NCBI GenBank assembly: GCA_951799445.1
Contig: OX637296.1
Location: 10,354,001 to 10,418,000, forward strand
Direction of reading: 5' to 3'
DNA length: 64,000 nucleotides
From: Pseudisothecium myosuroides
Taxonomy: Eukaryota; Streptophyta; Bryopsida; Hypnales; Lembophyllaceae
Below, one piece after another: positions 23,052 through 36,163 of this stretch; position 1 is the first letter of the stretch; each line of letters opens with the position of its first letter. Under the pieces are notes generated by a model. It saw only the letters and a list, made by a program, of their open reading frames with translations, made no database searches and had not been told where the DNA came from. A program made the translations under genes and the position numbers.

Positions 23052-25453
23052 CACTAAAAAGTGTATTTAGTGTTGGATTACATTTAGTGTAATTACCACC
23101 CTACTTGACCCTACACTAAATGTCAATTTTAGGACAATTAGTGTAGTGCTAAACTTCAATGCGTCGCCTTTGTGTTGTCTTCACTTTTGTCATCTCCTTC
23201 CTTGGACTTCTTCCCTGGACTTCCTTTGCAATCTGCTTTTGCGACCTTACCTTGTATGTTGCCTTTTGGGCCTCTCTTCCATTCCGACTTGGTTACCTTA
23301 CCTCTAGCTTGGCTTTTTCTCCTCTATTGTTGTCCCACTTCTCCGCACTTACAAATCCTTGAGTGAGTGAATTTTTTTTTGGAGGGGGGGTTTATACTCC
23401 CACATTCCCGCCTCCCGTGAGCGGTTTGAATCTCCCGCCTATTCCCGCTCCTGGTTGCTCCATCATTCCTTGTTGCGGCAATTTCGACTTCATCCAGGTT
23501 TGTTTTTCCCTATTCATTGATCCGTCGACCTTTTTTTTGTTTTTACTCATCTTCCCAGCGACCTGTCGACGCTTTTTTTGGGCTGATCTTTTGCTTCCCA
23601 TTTTAGGAATCCGCCATGGCCGACGCCCCACCAAGCAATTCCACACCTCGACGCTTACAACAAGTTTTGACAATTGCTATTCGCAAACGCATCATCACTT
23701 GGATGGTTCAAAATGAACTTGAGCACGGCTTTCCTGGGCTCTACATTTGCACAATCAATACATTTCCCGAGCATTTTCGAGCTCAAAGGAGTGCCAACCT
23801 TGTTCGGGCTTCCCGTTGGTGGGCTCAACGTCAACAATTTTACAATGAAGGAGAGGCGGACAACACATCTCCACCAATTTCATGCAATAGGAGCCGGGAT
23901 GGTAGGCGAAAACAACTCCGCACAAAGGCAGTTCTCGGTCGTGGGCCCAAGCGAGCTGAATGGGTACTTTGGATCTACCCTATACTTTTGGATGCATTTG
24001 ACAGATTTAGAAAGGCTGGGGTCAAATTTTCATCCAAATTACTCATTGAACTGGCTATGACCATCTTATTAGATCCTACCTCTCCATATACAACCGAATC
24101 TCGTGATCCAAAGGACAATGTCCTATTCACGGCCAAGTTGACCCCAAGTTGGATTCAACAATTTATGCATGTGCACAATATTGTTTTGTTTTGTTTTGTT
24201 CACAAAGGAGACGTTTGTCTTGTAGTCCCGAGAAGGAACTACAAATTGAGAGGGCAACAGCTTACCATCTAGGTGTGCTGCAAAGAGGGTTCCAAGCCGG
24301 TGTTTTCGATGAAAATCTCATGGAAAACATTGACGAAACTCATTTTGTTGTAAATTTAGACAATGGTCGGACATTGGGATTTAGGGGAGACACAAGTGTC
24401 AAGTATGCCAAAGTGGTTTTGGGGGAGATTCTATGACCATGGTCATTAGAATTTCCGGGGGGCGTAGATCAATGATTGAAGTCCCTATGCTGATTTTTAC
24501 CAATTCCAGCAGCAATTACCCTATTCGGGGCTTGGAAGACAATATTCCAGGAGTATGTTACAGATCTAGGCCTAAGGGCTGGATGGACCAAGCACTTTTT
24601 GCTGAATTTTTTGTTGAACCCCGAGCCTTCCAAGCTGATGTTCATGGCCGTACAAAAGTCATTTTGGTTGACAATTGTAAAGGCCATAGTATGACCCTAG
24701 CATTATCAGCTATTTTGGAAGCAAAACAGGCCACTTTTAGGTATTTGCCACCTTGTTCTATACATTTGTGTCAACCGGCGGATACATTCATCATTTCCAA
24801 GGTCAAAGATGCTTGGACCAAGCGATGGGAAGCAAAAAAGGCCGAGCTCATTGCAGCCAATGCTTGGCAAAATACTCCTCGAGTTGATGGGCAGTGGTCA
24901 TGAAAACTCACAAATCCAGGAAAAAGATTTTTCCTACAACTGGCTGCGGATAGCATTGAGGATGTGAACAAAGAGGTAGATTGTGATAATTTGTCATATG
25001 CTAGGAAAGCTATGATTAGATCGGGTATGGCTTTGGGTGTTGATGGCACTTGGAGTGTCAATCAACTTTTTCCACATTTGCAGGAAATTATAGCCAAGCA
25101 TGAACCATACTTCCATGGACAACAAGTTCCAGCCCAAGTATGAAATCTGTATTTTTTTTGTTCTAAATATTAATTTTTTTCCCCCTTATTTGATGTTCAA
25201 AGACTTCTTTCATTGCACACGTTTTCCACATTTTCTACTCCTTCCATCATTTTCCTTGTCTTTAATCTTTTTCTTTCCAAATTCTTTTTTTACCTTCTAA
25301 CACTAAATGTAAACCTCTTCATATTTCAGATTTACCATAGAGTACTTTTAGTGTTAGAAATTACATTTAGTGTTACTTACTTTAGTAGGGTAAATGATAT
25401 TTAGTGTCATGGTTCGCAAATAGTGTTGCCAACACTAAATACCCTTTCTAGTG
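23052..25453 (+). mobile_element. Pogo-like DNA transposon with CACTA-like ends, 2402 bp, copy 1
   Basis: Ends CACTAAAAAGTGTATTTAGT and, inverted, CACTAGAAAGGGTATTTAGT (25-bp repeat, two mismatches). TA flanks both ends (23050-23051, 25454-25455), and segment B shows the empty site with a single TA: tttgagcTAgtggaaaat at about 13895 and 50060. This is a Tc1/mariner/pogo-type duplication, not the 3 bp of CACTA elements. At least ten copies of TTTAGTGT or its inverse crowd the outer 110-150 bp of both ends, likely transposase-binding repeats. It encodes a decayed DDE transposase. Confidence 0.9.
23616..25143 (+). pseudogene. Pogo/Tigger-type DDE transposase, disrupted, copy 1
   Basis: Would cut and paste the surrounding element. 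ATG at 23616 in good context (gccATGgc), after a possible 5' UTR intron ending ttttag/gaatcc. The N-terminal part (RLQQVLTIAIRKRI, ANLVRASRWWAQRQQF) looks like the helix-turn-helix region of pogo-type enzymes. Catalytic residues: first Asp in NIDETHF, second in VDNCKGH, third in QPADTFI, with 36 residues between the last two (DD36D spacing), followed by the basic helix KDAWTKRWEAKK. Three lesions: a frame change at the TTTTG tandem run (24181-24202), a second at ttttggggg (about 24417-24425), and a TGA at 24901-24903, after which about 80 codons of related frame continue. Homology call rests on motifs alone. Confidence 0.75.
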
Positions 25454-25455
25454 TA

Positions 25456-27189
25456 GTGGAAAATGTGGGATAAAGTGCAAAAAAATTTCAATCTTTATGG
25501 GGTGCATTTTTCATTCATCCAATTTTTTTTTCAATTCTTTTAATAGAGTATAGAATGCCCTCAAGCTCTAGTAGGTACATTTTCCATCCATCCAAATTAT
25601 CCTCGGTTCTTAAGCTACTTTAGTAGATTTGAATTACACAGTCGAAAATCAATTTTGAGAAATAACTTAGATATTGATTAGTTTGCTTTCAAATCAATAC
25701 CAAATTATTTCTCAAGAGATGTTTATTGATACATCTTTAAGAAACTTGGATCAATAGGTATATTGGGATATTTAAAAAAAAAAAAAGTATTTCTATACCA
25801 CTTTGGGATTCAAAATTTCAAAGTTTAAAATTGAAATTGAAAATTTTCAAAAGCAAAAGAATGTTTTAATATTAAAAAATCAAAACTTGAAACCTCAATA
25901 TTTTCATGACTAGTTTCTATAAATGAACATTTTATATAGCCTTGGCTTACACATTTAAATTGGACTATCTTTTTTGGAAACTGACCTAAAGGTTGCCATA
26001 AATGAAAGATAGACAACTACATAATTATGCATCAAATCACTAAGTTAATACCATAGTTGTAGGGCAGGGTTGACAAAAAACCATTTAAAAAAATAAATGC
26101 CAAAATTTTAGGGAACTTATTTTTTCAAAAAATAAAAAATTGTATGGTAAAAAAATAATGTTGGAAAAAAAATTCTACTTTTAGCATCTAGCAAACCTTA
26201 TCTTCCGGGAAAGGATATTTGGCAAAGAGGTGCTAATCCTTCCCTACACTTACAGTAGTATGTACACAATTAAATGGAAATGGGGAGACTACATCCATCA
26301 TCAAGATTAGTTGTAGGATGAAGTTACTAACTAGCTCTATATTCTTCAAAGATTTTTTCATAATTAATTCCACAAAATGTTGTAAGATGTAGGGAGACAC
26401 AAATTGGGAGTTATAATAATTGAACAAAAATGTCAAAAGATTGATTTCTTTTCAAATCCTTTGCAACTATACTTGCTTGTGATTACCAAGGTAGTTCTAC
26501 GTAAAAAAATTCTTTCTAAATTTCTTAAAATATTGACCGTTAAAAGGTTTTTAAAATTTTAAAATTTTTTCTTGATAATACATAATCAAAAATTTGTTTG
26601 AATAAAGGTTTTCAACACTAATAGCTTGTCATAGAAACAATAGTGCAAGAAAAAGTCACAAATAATAAAAATTCATTTTAAAAATATTTTAATGTCTCTA
26701 TAGACCTTGAGCACCACTTGACAAAAAAATTGGGAATTTTTGTTCACTTATTGTAATCTTGTGAGTGAGAATTTAATAAGCACTTTCAACAACCTCAAGA
26801 TCAATGTTCAATCAACACAAGTGAGTTAAGATCACCTTCTTCTATAGCATGATTAGAACCTTCTTCCGTGATACTATACCAACCTCTACATGATTGTTGG
26901 AAAGTTCCTAAGCAATCACATCTTTTTTAAATGATAGAAAACAAAAAATGTCTATGAAAGGGATTTTAGGAATTTTTCACCACTAAAAGCATGTCATTGA
27001 TTCTACAATTCAAGAAAAAAGTGAAATGTTAGGGTGACCAAGAAGAAACCCTTTAATATTTTTTCTAGAACTTCAGTACTTCAATGAGTAGAATTTAAGA
27101 TTTTTTCTTTCACTTTTCATTTATGATGTAATGACTAGGACATATTTTTAATGACTTATGGGCTAGTGATTTCCTGTATAATTGCCATT
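25456..27189. other. AT-rich tail of unit copy 1, no gene
   Basis: Paralogous to 50070-51620 and, more distantly, to 48230-48700. TTAA at 25610-25613 is the empty counterpart of the insertion at 50221. No coding sequence is supported. Confidence 0.6.
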
Positions 27190-27498
27190 ATGGCGAATTT
27201 CATTAAAATGGCGGTATTCTATGTGCCATTTTCACACCCTAACATCTAGGACAAAACTACATTGTTAACATCTAGGATAGTTTTAGATTTCAAAAATCTA
27301 GGACTAGCATAGATATCAGACCAAGTAGTTTAAAAATCTAGGATTGGTGTAGATTTCAGATACCTAGGACAATTGTAGATTTCAGAAATCTAGTACCTAT
27401 ATAGATTTTGAAACAAAAAAAACAGTTCAGATTAGGCGGTTTGAACTGCTAAAAGTGCCAAATTAACGGAATACCGCCATTTTAATGAAATTGGCCAT
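27190..27498. mobile_element. Small element with ATGGC ends and 4-bp duplication, 309 bp
   Basis: Ends ATGGCGAATTTCATTAAAAT and, inverted, ATGGCCAATTTCATTAAAAT; the inverted match covers about 30 bp. CATT occurs directly outside both ends (27186-27189, 27499-27502). The interior has repeated atctaggac / tagatttca words. The superfamily is unclear; a 4-bp duplication occurs in Sola elements among others. The boundary between tandem units falls 11 bp inside its right end. Confidence 0.7.
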
Positions 27499-27794
27499 CA
27501 TTGCTTAAATTGCTACAATATATGGTATCCAAGACTATAGCTTGATAATTTTTTTGGTCATGCTTATTTATTTGTGACACGTAGACAAATAGTAATGTTT
27601 TCTTGTCCCCACTTGTGCTTCACCTCTTTGTTTAATTGTATCAACATAAAAAAGCTTGGAGCATTCCCTCCAATATGCTAAAATGAACCTTCAATTGCTA
27701 CAATGGCCAATCCAGGTCTTCTCGAAGCCTTGCCGTCTACACCACACCATTCTCAAGGTCCTACCATGTTTATGCTTTTGGCCCACAATCATTA

Positions 27795-28036
27795 GGAAAA
27801 ATCTGAGCCCTCGGGAGGGCTGTTAAGGATTCATTTTTTGGCCCCCCGAGGTGCAAAAACAGAAAAATAAAATAAATAAAAAATTGAAAAAAAAATATTT
27901 AAAAAATAAAAAATATTTAAAAAATATTAAAATCTGACGTGGCACAAGTAGTGCCATGTCAGTAGCAGCTGAATTCCTCCCTAAATACACTCGGGAGGTC
28001 CAGAACTCGCGGCCCTCTTGAGGGCTGAATTTTTTC
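27795..28036. mobile_element. TA-flanked MITE with G-box-like hairpin, unit copy 2
   Basis: Second copy of the element at 14283-14524. Confidence 0.65.
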
Positions 28037-28353
28037 TAATGTCTACGCTCAATCAACGAGTCTTTTGGAAGCCTTGCCGTTTATTCCATGCCACTTTGAA
28101 GACCCCTCATATTTATATTTTTGGTGTACAATCTAAGCTCAATCAAGGGTTTTTAAGAAGCCTTGCCATTCACGCCACTCTCAAAACCCCACCATTTCCA
28201 TGCTTTTGAACAATAGTTTGAACTCCATATAAATTGAACTACTTTGTCCTTTGTGGTCTAATCAGATAAGATTGTCCACAATACAGGTCTCAAAAAGTCT
28301 TTATTATGGACCTTTGCTAAGTAGTGATTAGCTAACAATAGTTGCACTGCAAT

Positions 28354-28573
28354 CACTAGAAGAAAATTGTGTTAAATTCCCTGAAAACAAGTCACCTTGT
28401 TTTCGTTGAGTTCTCGTTTCAAAACGCAGGAAAAATGCGGTCAAAACGCAAAAAATGCAGGAAAACGCAGAAAACTGTGTTTTTTGGCTTTTCCACTTTC
28501 GGTTTTGAAATAGGAACTCAACGAAAACAAGGTGACGCGTTTTCAGGGAATGTAACGCAATTTTCTTCTAGTG
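28354..28573. mobile_element. CACTA-type MITE, unit copy 2
   Basis: Second copy of the element at 14842-15061, flanked by AAT. Confidence 0.7.
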
Positions 28574-28576
28574 AAT

Positions 28577-29820
28577 ATAATCTTATTCTTGAGACTAGTT
28601 GTTGAAAAGTATATAAGTTCAAAGTAGACCTTGACTAATGCTGTTCAAAATATTTCTTAAACAACCTTTTATAGTGATTTTAGAAATATTCTAAAATTCA
28701 ACTTCTATTTTTCTACCTTATATTTTCAAATTCTTATCTTAGAAGTGTGTAATTATGTACACTTAAAAATTTAATGAAATATTAGAGTGATCTTTAGAAA
28801 TAGACCTATTGATGCTATAATTATACAATTATTTTGTGTAAAATTTTTTCTCAACTTTTGTCTTTATTTGATCATTTTTACAAGGACCTTAAAAGGAATC
28901 CTATTGTAAAAAATTAACCCAATGGTGTGGGACCATTTACCATGTGTTAAAAAAATTTAACTATCCAAAAATAGCCCCCAATTTTATGCCACAATGTCAC
29001 GCTTTCTAATTTGGGATTTTTTTACCATTTAGTACCCAAAAAAACAAATTTGGAGCTGAAATTTGGAGAAGATGGTCTTGTAAAATTTGTAGCTATTTTT
29101 TGAAGGAATTTTTAAAATAATTGTATGTAATATGGAAGTGCACAAAATGAGCTTCTTTCTGCTTGCATTTTGAAATATATAAAATATTATTTTGGTGGTT
29201 CTTTTTGTGAATGACCACCTCCATAGAGTTGCTAAAACTTGACAATTTTTATTTTAATTAGTTAGTTTTTTTCTTATTTTTCACTAATTAAAACATCAAA
29301 GAATCTATTTTCTTGAGATTTGACACTTTTCTAGTTCTCCTACTTAGAAATTTTTTCTATAGTTACTTTTCCTTGGTGGTTACCTTCATCTTAAAGGTGT
29401 ATACATTTTCTAGTGCCTCCTGAGCGACTCCGCCGGATCGGAACGTGCCTATCAATCACACTCTCTCAGCTAAGAAGTCCATGCCTTGGCGACGATCAAT
29501 TCGATGATTTTCCCTCAAGGAACCTTACCTTCAGGAGCGCGATGGGGAATTTAATTGACTTGGCAAAATAATTTTGAGTTAAAATGGCAAGGCTAAATGG
29601 GACAATTCAAACTTGAAATTTGAGCTGTCTTACAGAGTTTAACATGAAAGGGAGATATACCACCAATGCACAGTGCAAAATGAAGTTCCCATTTTAATTC
29701 ATTTATGAACCTGTCTGTGCAAGCCTCGGGTACCAGCATCTGAAGCATGGCAGGTACGTGATGCAGATTCTCGGGGCGCCATGCCTGAGGTCGCCGGTAC
29801 TACATTCTACCGAAATACCA
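28577..29820. other. Downstream flank of F-box copy 2, no gene
   Basis: Same content as 15065-16308; the last few hundred bases probably include the F-box 3' UTR. Confidence 0.5.
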
Positions 29821-31198
29821 CTACTTCAAACGTACTCTGTCGGTCGAACCGTTTGTAAGTTCCAGTTTCAGATTGCCTCGGAAACTAGGCTCAAAAAGAA
29901 ATGCTGGGGGTTTGAAGCCGCAGAAGTTCATTTCTCCACTTCCATCCCAAGTTGGTGCACTCAAATCCCCTGTGCGATTTCCACTTTTCATATCGTAAAT
30001 GACGCCCGTGTGTGCAATGCTGTTGAAAATGCACAACCTCTTCTTCCCAAACGGTAAGCAGGTGTACTCCGGGTAGATCTGACGCCCCGACTGACGACTG
30101 CCAACCTTCGTCTCGGTCATCACGTTCCTCCACTTCTCTGGTGGACCTTCACCTGAATTGGGGTGCATGGCGTTCTGAAGTATGTCGATGCGATGTTCAA
30201 CAGTCCGACGATGATTGTAAGGATTGTGCTCGATCTCCGAAAACACGACAATCTTTCCGTTGATATTGGACACCTGCATAATGTTCAAGTTGGATGCAGT
30301 CGGCAAAGGGCATGCCAGATCAGGTAACCATTTCCCCTCATCCACACTGTATGCCAGAATTCCCCAGCGGCCACGGCCATGGTCTCCATCCAAGAAGGCG
30401 ACGCAATGCAAAACCCCGTTCTTGCAGGCGCCATTCTGATGCTCATTCAAGGCAAAGACAGACCCGGGAACGTCCTCGGTCACAGTCCACATCGAGGTGC
30501 GAGAATCAAACACTTCGGTGATTTTCGAGAGATGCTCGCCACCGGTCCTGGGAGTCCCGGCAACGATAATTTTGAAGGAATCTCCCGTCGAAGCGACCAC
30601 CATTTGCAGTAGCACAGGATTCCGGGGATGGTTCAGAGGCGGGAGCTCCCTCCACCTTCCGGTCAGGGGATTGAGTACTACAATCTTCTCTGCGATCTCC
30701 TGAAATGCCAGACAGGAGGACTGGACCGCAGAGACATAGACACACAGGAGGCCACCAGCTCCACAAATAAAATGATCTTTGAACAAGTTGGTATCCAATT
30801 TGGGGAGCATTGCAAACGGCGGTAACTTCATCCAAGTTTGGGTATCCAAGTCATAGCCAGCGCATCGCCAAACATTATCATCGCGAACGTAGAAGTGTAG
30901 CCCTGTGAGCCGTGCCTCTCGGGGCTGCTGGCTCTCTCGGCAACAAGAAAATCCGTCATCCTCTATGCGGGCTTTGAACAACTTGCATACTGCTTTCACT
31001 TGAAACAAGGTTTTGCAATCGAGTTTGGCCAGAATGGAGTCCAAGATTTCGTCTGAGAAGTCGCAGAGATTCCAGACGCTTTTTCGGTCATCATTGTTTT
31101 GTGCAGGTCCATCCTCTCTCCTGGTCACTGCTTCGACTAAGGTCTCACCCACGGACCATGGCACAGCACAGCTCGTAATTTGGTTCCTGGAGGAATCA
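29821..31198 (-). CDS. F-box/Kelch-repeat protein, array copy 2
   Basis: Translation identical to array copy 1 over the whole 475-codon frame, with the same missing ATG, the same acceptor AG (here at 31198) and the same stop. Predicted SCF substrate adaptor. Identity with copy 1 means no time for divergence, so dosage rather than new specificity is the likeliest immediate effect if both are real and expressed. Confidence 0.85.
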
Positions 31199-31423
31199 CT
31201 ACACCCGACACAAGCAGTTAATAGAAGAATACGTACGTAACTGTGCACTACGATCCAATTGAAATCAATTGAGAGCAGTTAGAAGTTCAAGGATCGGAAC
31301 AGTGTGACCAAAATAATATATAGTCAATGGGGGCGCCTGCTTTCTGTGTCGGTATCCTATTCACTGTACAGTAGTACAGTGACGTGCATCGTGAGTTCGT
31401 GACACGATCATTTTCACGACACT

Positions 31424-31750
31424 ATGATGGAAAAAGAAACTGGGAATACTGCCTCAAGGTTCACGACATTGCAAAACGGCGCATTGCGAGAAAGTACCGA
31501 ACTTCAAGATGCAGTTTATCAATTCTGTCTTGTAGGAAACAAATTGAGACGTATTTTTTCATTTCATCAAAGAAACCATGAGTACGTTACCTGAGGCACT
31601 TTCGAGCATCCGATTGGACGAAGTACGGAACTGATCCAGGCGCCATCGCAGCAGGAGCAAGCTCGCGATTGAGCGCTGTTTCTCCCACAATTACTCAGTT
31701 AGAAAATCTTCTTCTCCGCAGCCGCAGACTCTCCGCCCATGCCAGAATGA
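31424..31750 (+). pseudogene. Frameshifted relic of plus-strand ORF, unit copy 2
   Basis: Same lesions as the relic at 17912-18238. Confidence 0.5.
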
Positions 31751-33101
31751 ATTAGACTGCAATTGCAAACGTTCACAACGGTGCAATGATCGAAACACTC
31801 GATACACCGATCGACAGTTACACCAATACACTACAGACCTAAAATGAGTTCTGTCAATGCTTTTAGCCGGCCAATGTCGCAAGCACCCACATCAGATCTC
31901 AAGTTAACCCCTTTAGGATGTGGAGACCCTGCCTGGGCCTCGGTTTCCAGTATTTGACATTTTTGTGCTAATTCCCTTACGTATTGGACAAAACATAAAA
32001 CTAGAAACACCTTGGCAAAGTTGTGGAGCTAATTATGAGATTAAAATCTAAAAATAAAAAATTAAAGGGTAGAAGCTATGCTTGCGTAAAGAGCATGTTC
32101 TATGTATTCGTAGTGAATACAAGGTCTTTTCTGTAGAAGGCATCGTATCAAGTGTACTATGTTGGAAAGTATGCATACTTCTTTGGCTACCAGCAAGAGC
32201 AGTTAAGAACAGTTGCCCTACGTAATCCATTGCATTGTAGAGATTATATGTTGGCAAGCAAGTTTGCCTTGAATTCTTCAATGCACTTGCTTGAAACTCC
32301 AAATTTACTAATTATGGACATTCTTTGTAATTGAAAGTATATTGGCTCACAGCCAATACTTGTTTATTTTTAATTTAATTTTAATTGTATTTGATCCAAA
32401 ATGATGATTATGATCCATTTTAACTCAAAAGTGTATATTTGGACTACATTTATATCATATTTTCCTCATTTACTAGCAAATGTGATGTTAATTTTGAACT
32501 GGATAGTAATCCATAATTAGTTAAATTGGAAATTTGAGTTTTATGATGGAATTTTTTGAAACAAATGGGAATTTGAAAAAGAAGAAATGTCATGGAATCA
32601 CATACCCGCTTCTAATTCACATGCTTAGTTCATCCAATTGAAATCCAATGATACTTTTAGAGGACATTGTGAACCACCATTTATCTTCAATTATTATAAA
32701 ATGAGAATTTTAAACAATGTGAGTGAATTTAAGAATCCAAAAGTATTAGTATTTCAAATAAGACCATAACTATGAATTAGGGAGTTTTTCATTAGATAAT
32801 GATGGAAACGTTTAGAGTTTAGGGTGAAGAACTTAAAAATGAAAATAGAAAAAAACAAAAGAACAATTGTAGGGAAAAAATAGGGGTTTCAAACTAAAAT
32901 TACTTTAAGCAAGAATTAGTAAAGTGACCAAATTAGGCAACAGAAAAGTGGTGATTAAATGAAAACAAAAATTTAACAATGTAGAAAAATGAAGTAAGAA
33001 TGAAATAGGAAACCGAAAAGATATCAATTACAAAAAAATACAAAACCAATTTGAAAACAAAAGACTACAGGTAGCAATCATGTTCAATGTAGAACTTCAA
33101 A

Positions 33102-33422
33102 CCTATTTTAGCATGATTGGATAATTTAGTTAAAAAAACTTTGAACTAAGAGAAGTTGATAAATCACACTAACCTTCATCTCCAAAAAAGCGTTTGAGAT
33201 TTTGAAATTTGAATAAAAAGTTATGAACAAAATTACTGGACATTTTCTTTGACATTTTCAAACACCCTCTTTGAATTTTGTCCATAACTTTTGATTGGAG
33301 GCTCAAAATTACAAATGGATTTTTGGAAATGAAACTTAGCTTGATTATGCAATTTTTTTTAGTTTTTGAAGAAAGTTATTCTACTATGCCAAAATTGGGT
33401 CTAAAATTGTACAATGAATACA
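33102..33422. repeat. Degenerate foldback, copy 2
   Basis: Second copy of the nested foldback at 19590-19910. Confidence 0.4.
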
Positions 33423-33589
33423 ATTCCTACATTTTGACTATGAGCGGCCGCATGTTCAACTTGTCCCATATCTTTTGAGGATGGTGGACTATGACATTCA
33501 ATATAAGTACAACCTCTCCACCCGACACTTATCATTTGGAATACATTGAACCTTGTGCTTGGCATTTTCTTAGGAACGGATATCTTATA

Positions 33590-33855
33590 GAAGAGATTTG
33601 AGGGCTCGGAGGGACCGTTTCAGGCTGTTCCCGCAGCTGGGAACAGTCAAAATATAAAAATAATTTAAAAAAATAAAAAAAATATTATTAAAAAAATAAA
33701 AATATTATTATTAAATTTTTTTTGTAAAAAAATATTAAAAAATTAATTTTCTGACGTGGCACTTTCTTGGCCACGTCAGATTATTGCTCCCAAGCTGTTC
33801 CCAGGGTTCCCAGGGCCAGATAACTCGCGGGCTCTTGGAGACCTCAAATCTCCCC
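33590..33855. mobile_element. TA-flanked MITE with G-box palindrome, copy 2
   Basis: Second copy of 20078-20343; palindrome at 33751-33779. Confidence 0.65.
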
Positions 33856-35476
33856 TAATGATTGTTTCCCTTGGAAAGGGAGCAATCATGTTGTCTATAG
33901 AAAATGCAAACTACAAGAGTACATGTACATTCCTACAAATATGACACCTTGATGAGGTGGATGGAAAAATTAAGAGTTTGTTTCAAACTTTGCATGTTTA
34001 GGGTTCATGCACACTTTGGCGACGTCCCCTTCCATCCAATTGTAATCTTTTGGTGTTCAATATGATGTCATTGTCTCAATTGAGACAACCTACTATATCA
34101 ATAAATACAATAAAATTATATTTCAAGCATTTTTGCTATTTATGTTTGGATTCTTTTACATTCAAATGTATGCATATTTTTTAATGTATTCATCATTGCA
34201 TATACTTCATTCATTAAAATTGATATTCTACATTTCAATGTATGCATGTTTGTAAGAAAATTTATATGAAGATTTTAATAATTTTTAATTAGAGACTTAT
34301 TGAAATTTTTACTTTGCATTCTATTTATTGTATGAAATTTCTAATAAAATTAGAATAGTATGGTAAATGCATAGTGTAGCAAGCGCCAACCACTAGTGTT
34401 GTGTAGAAAAATGCAAGCTATAAGAGTATATGTGAATTAGCCAATAGGATTTTTTTTTAAAGATTGAGGTTGTGTCTATGATTCAATTTGTATTTTAAAA
34501 CAAGTTAGGTTTCGGGATTGAAACAACCTAGGTTCTAGAATTTTTTTTCTTTTTTGGAAGAAGGCTATGTTTGCATTCATTTTGTATTTTTGAAAGAAGT
34601 TAGGTTTGGATTTTTTTCCCCCATAACAAACGAGGTTTTTGAATCTTTCATTTTTTGGTAAGAGGTTGGGTCTACATTTCCCTTTTAGGATGTGTGTTGG
34701 AAGGTAGGTTTGTCTTCTATTATTCAATCCACTTGCTTACTTTAGATAATTTGCATTATTTTTCTAAACTTGAATTATTTGAGACTTCTCAAAGTTCAAT
34801 AGTGATATTTAGCATTTTATTTTAATTTTATTGATAATTCATAAGTTCATTGGAAAAGATGGTTTTTAGAACTTGATAAGTAGTTATGTTTCAATTATTA
34901 TAGTCATAGTAATAATTCTTTTCATAATCCTACAATTTTTACTTCCTTTCTTTGTATTTTGTGGAAAGTTGGATTTGCATTTCTATATGAATCAACTTCT
35001 GCCCTCATAGATTTTCAATTTCATAAATTCCTCAATCAAATTCTTACAGCTAAACTACCTTGTTGCATGGGCTACTGTTGTCCTTGTTGAAGCTCCATTT
35101 TCCTTGGCCACCGGTACATCCGGTCCACCTTGACCTACCACCGCTACAGGTGCGTCAGACCAAGTGTGTGAGGGTTGTTGAACGAACAATTTTGTGTTGG
35201 TTTTCCCTTATTCTCCCACTTCATACAGTATGCTCTTCGTATGTAGAGCACCAGACACCCTTGCACAGTCACTAATTTTTGGCCGGATCTTATTTTCCTC
35301 AAAATCACTTTTGATTTTAGAATTGTAAAGAATACTTGCAAGCGGTCGTTGAGTAAAAATCCCAACTTAAAAAGATGTGTTGAAGAGTTACCAAATGGTG
35401 ATTATACAACAATGGCCCTCAAAATACGTTGGAATGGCTCTCGTATGCCATTCTGCCAACATCCTAAAGGGATTAA

Positions 35477-35662
35477 GTTGGTTTCAATTGATCAGGAAAC
35501 TGTGCAGAGCAAACAATCAGCATTGAATGACTAAAGTTGTGGAGATGGCTTCGAAGCTCTATATACTGTAGAAACTGACACCCTGCTCCAACGTCTGTAT
35601 GTGTCTGTATTGCACTATTGTCTGGGGAACGCGGGCTGGAGAAGTCCGTACACAACAAGTTA
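35477..35662 (-). promoter_or_regulatory. Probable distal 5' region of F-box copy 2
   Basis: Second copy of 21965-22150, with the minus-strand TATA-like tatatag near 35560. Confidence 0.3.
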
Positions 35663-35932
35663 GACGTTAAACCTGTCTCACGAAGTGGGCGCTGCAGGGT
35701 GAAAACGCAAGGAATTTTACCCCCGAGAAAAACACAAGAATTTTTTATTTTTCACATATTATTTAAAGAAAAATTCTGAATTCATATTTGCAATTAGTGG
35801 CCCCAAATTAACTGGGGTAGACCTACACTTAACCCTAGACACAATTCAAAACAAGGGCAAGATTTTACTTTTATTCCCCCAACTTTTGCGTTTTATCCTG
35901 CGGGTCCCACTTCGTGAGACGAATTTAACGTC
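35663..35932. mobile_element. MITE with GACGTTAAA ends, copy 2
   Basis: Second copy of 22151-22420. Confidence 0.7.
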
Positions 35933-36035
35933 TAGCATTAGGGAGTGGGCCCCACACTCCCTACAAAGGGTGTCCTATTTTGTGGCTGGTGGATCCTACC
36001 TCACGCAGACACCTTTTTTGTGTTGAAAATTCTAA

Positions 36036-36163
36036 AGGTATGTTTTTACTTAGTGTTAAAGATTGTTGTTACCGAGGGTTTTAGAAACAAATTTAGACCT
36101 ACTTTTGAACCGGATTCACATTGCAAACATCAACCCTATATAACACCAAGTGGGAACATACTT
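36036..36163. mobile_element. Miniature TAA-flanked element, unit copy 2
   Basis: Second copy of 22524-22651. Confidence 0.65.

Larger units (their letters stand above)
13976..27487. repeat. 13512-bp tandem unit, copy 1
   Basis: Starts at aaattggccatcattgc and repeats head-to-tail from 27488. All coding frames and landmark strings I compared between copies 1 and 2 were identical. The unit holds one F-box/Kelch exon, a 3565-bp TTAA element, a 2402-bp pogo-like element and at least six small elements. Confidence 0.95.
31908..35472. mobile_element. TTAA-flanked element, 3565 bp, unit copy 2
   Basis: Second copy of 18396-21960, with TTAA on both sides and the same nested elements. Confidence 0.75.

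Noticed and set aside
23052..25453. Classifying this element as CACTA/EnSpm because it starts CACTA
   Set aside because: The empty site shows a TA duplication and the transposase motifs are pogo-like.
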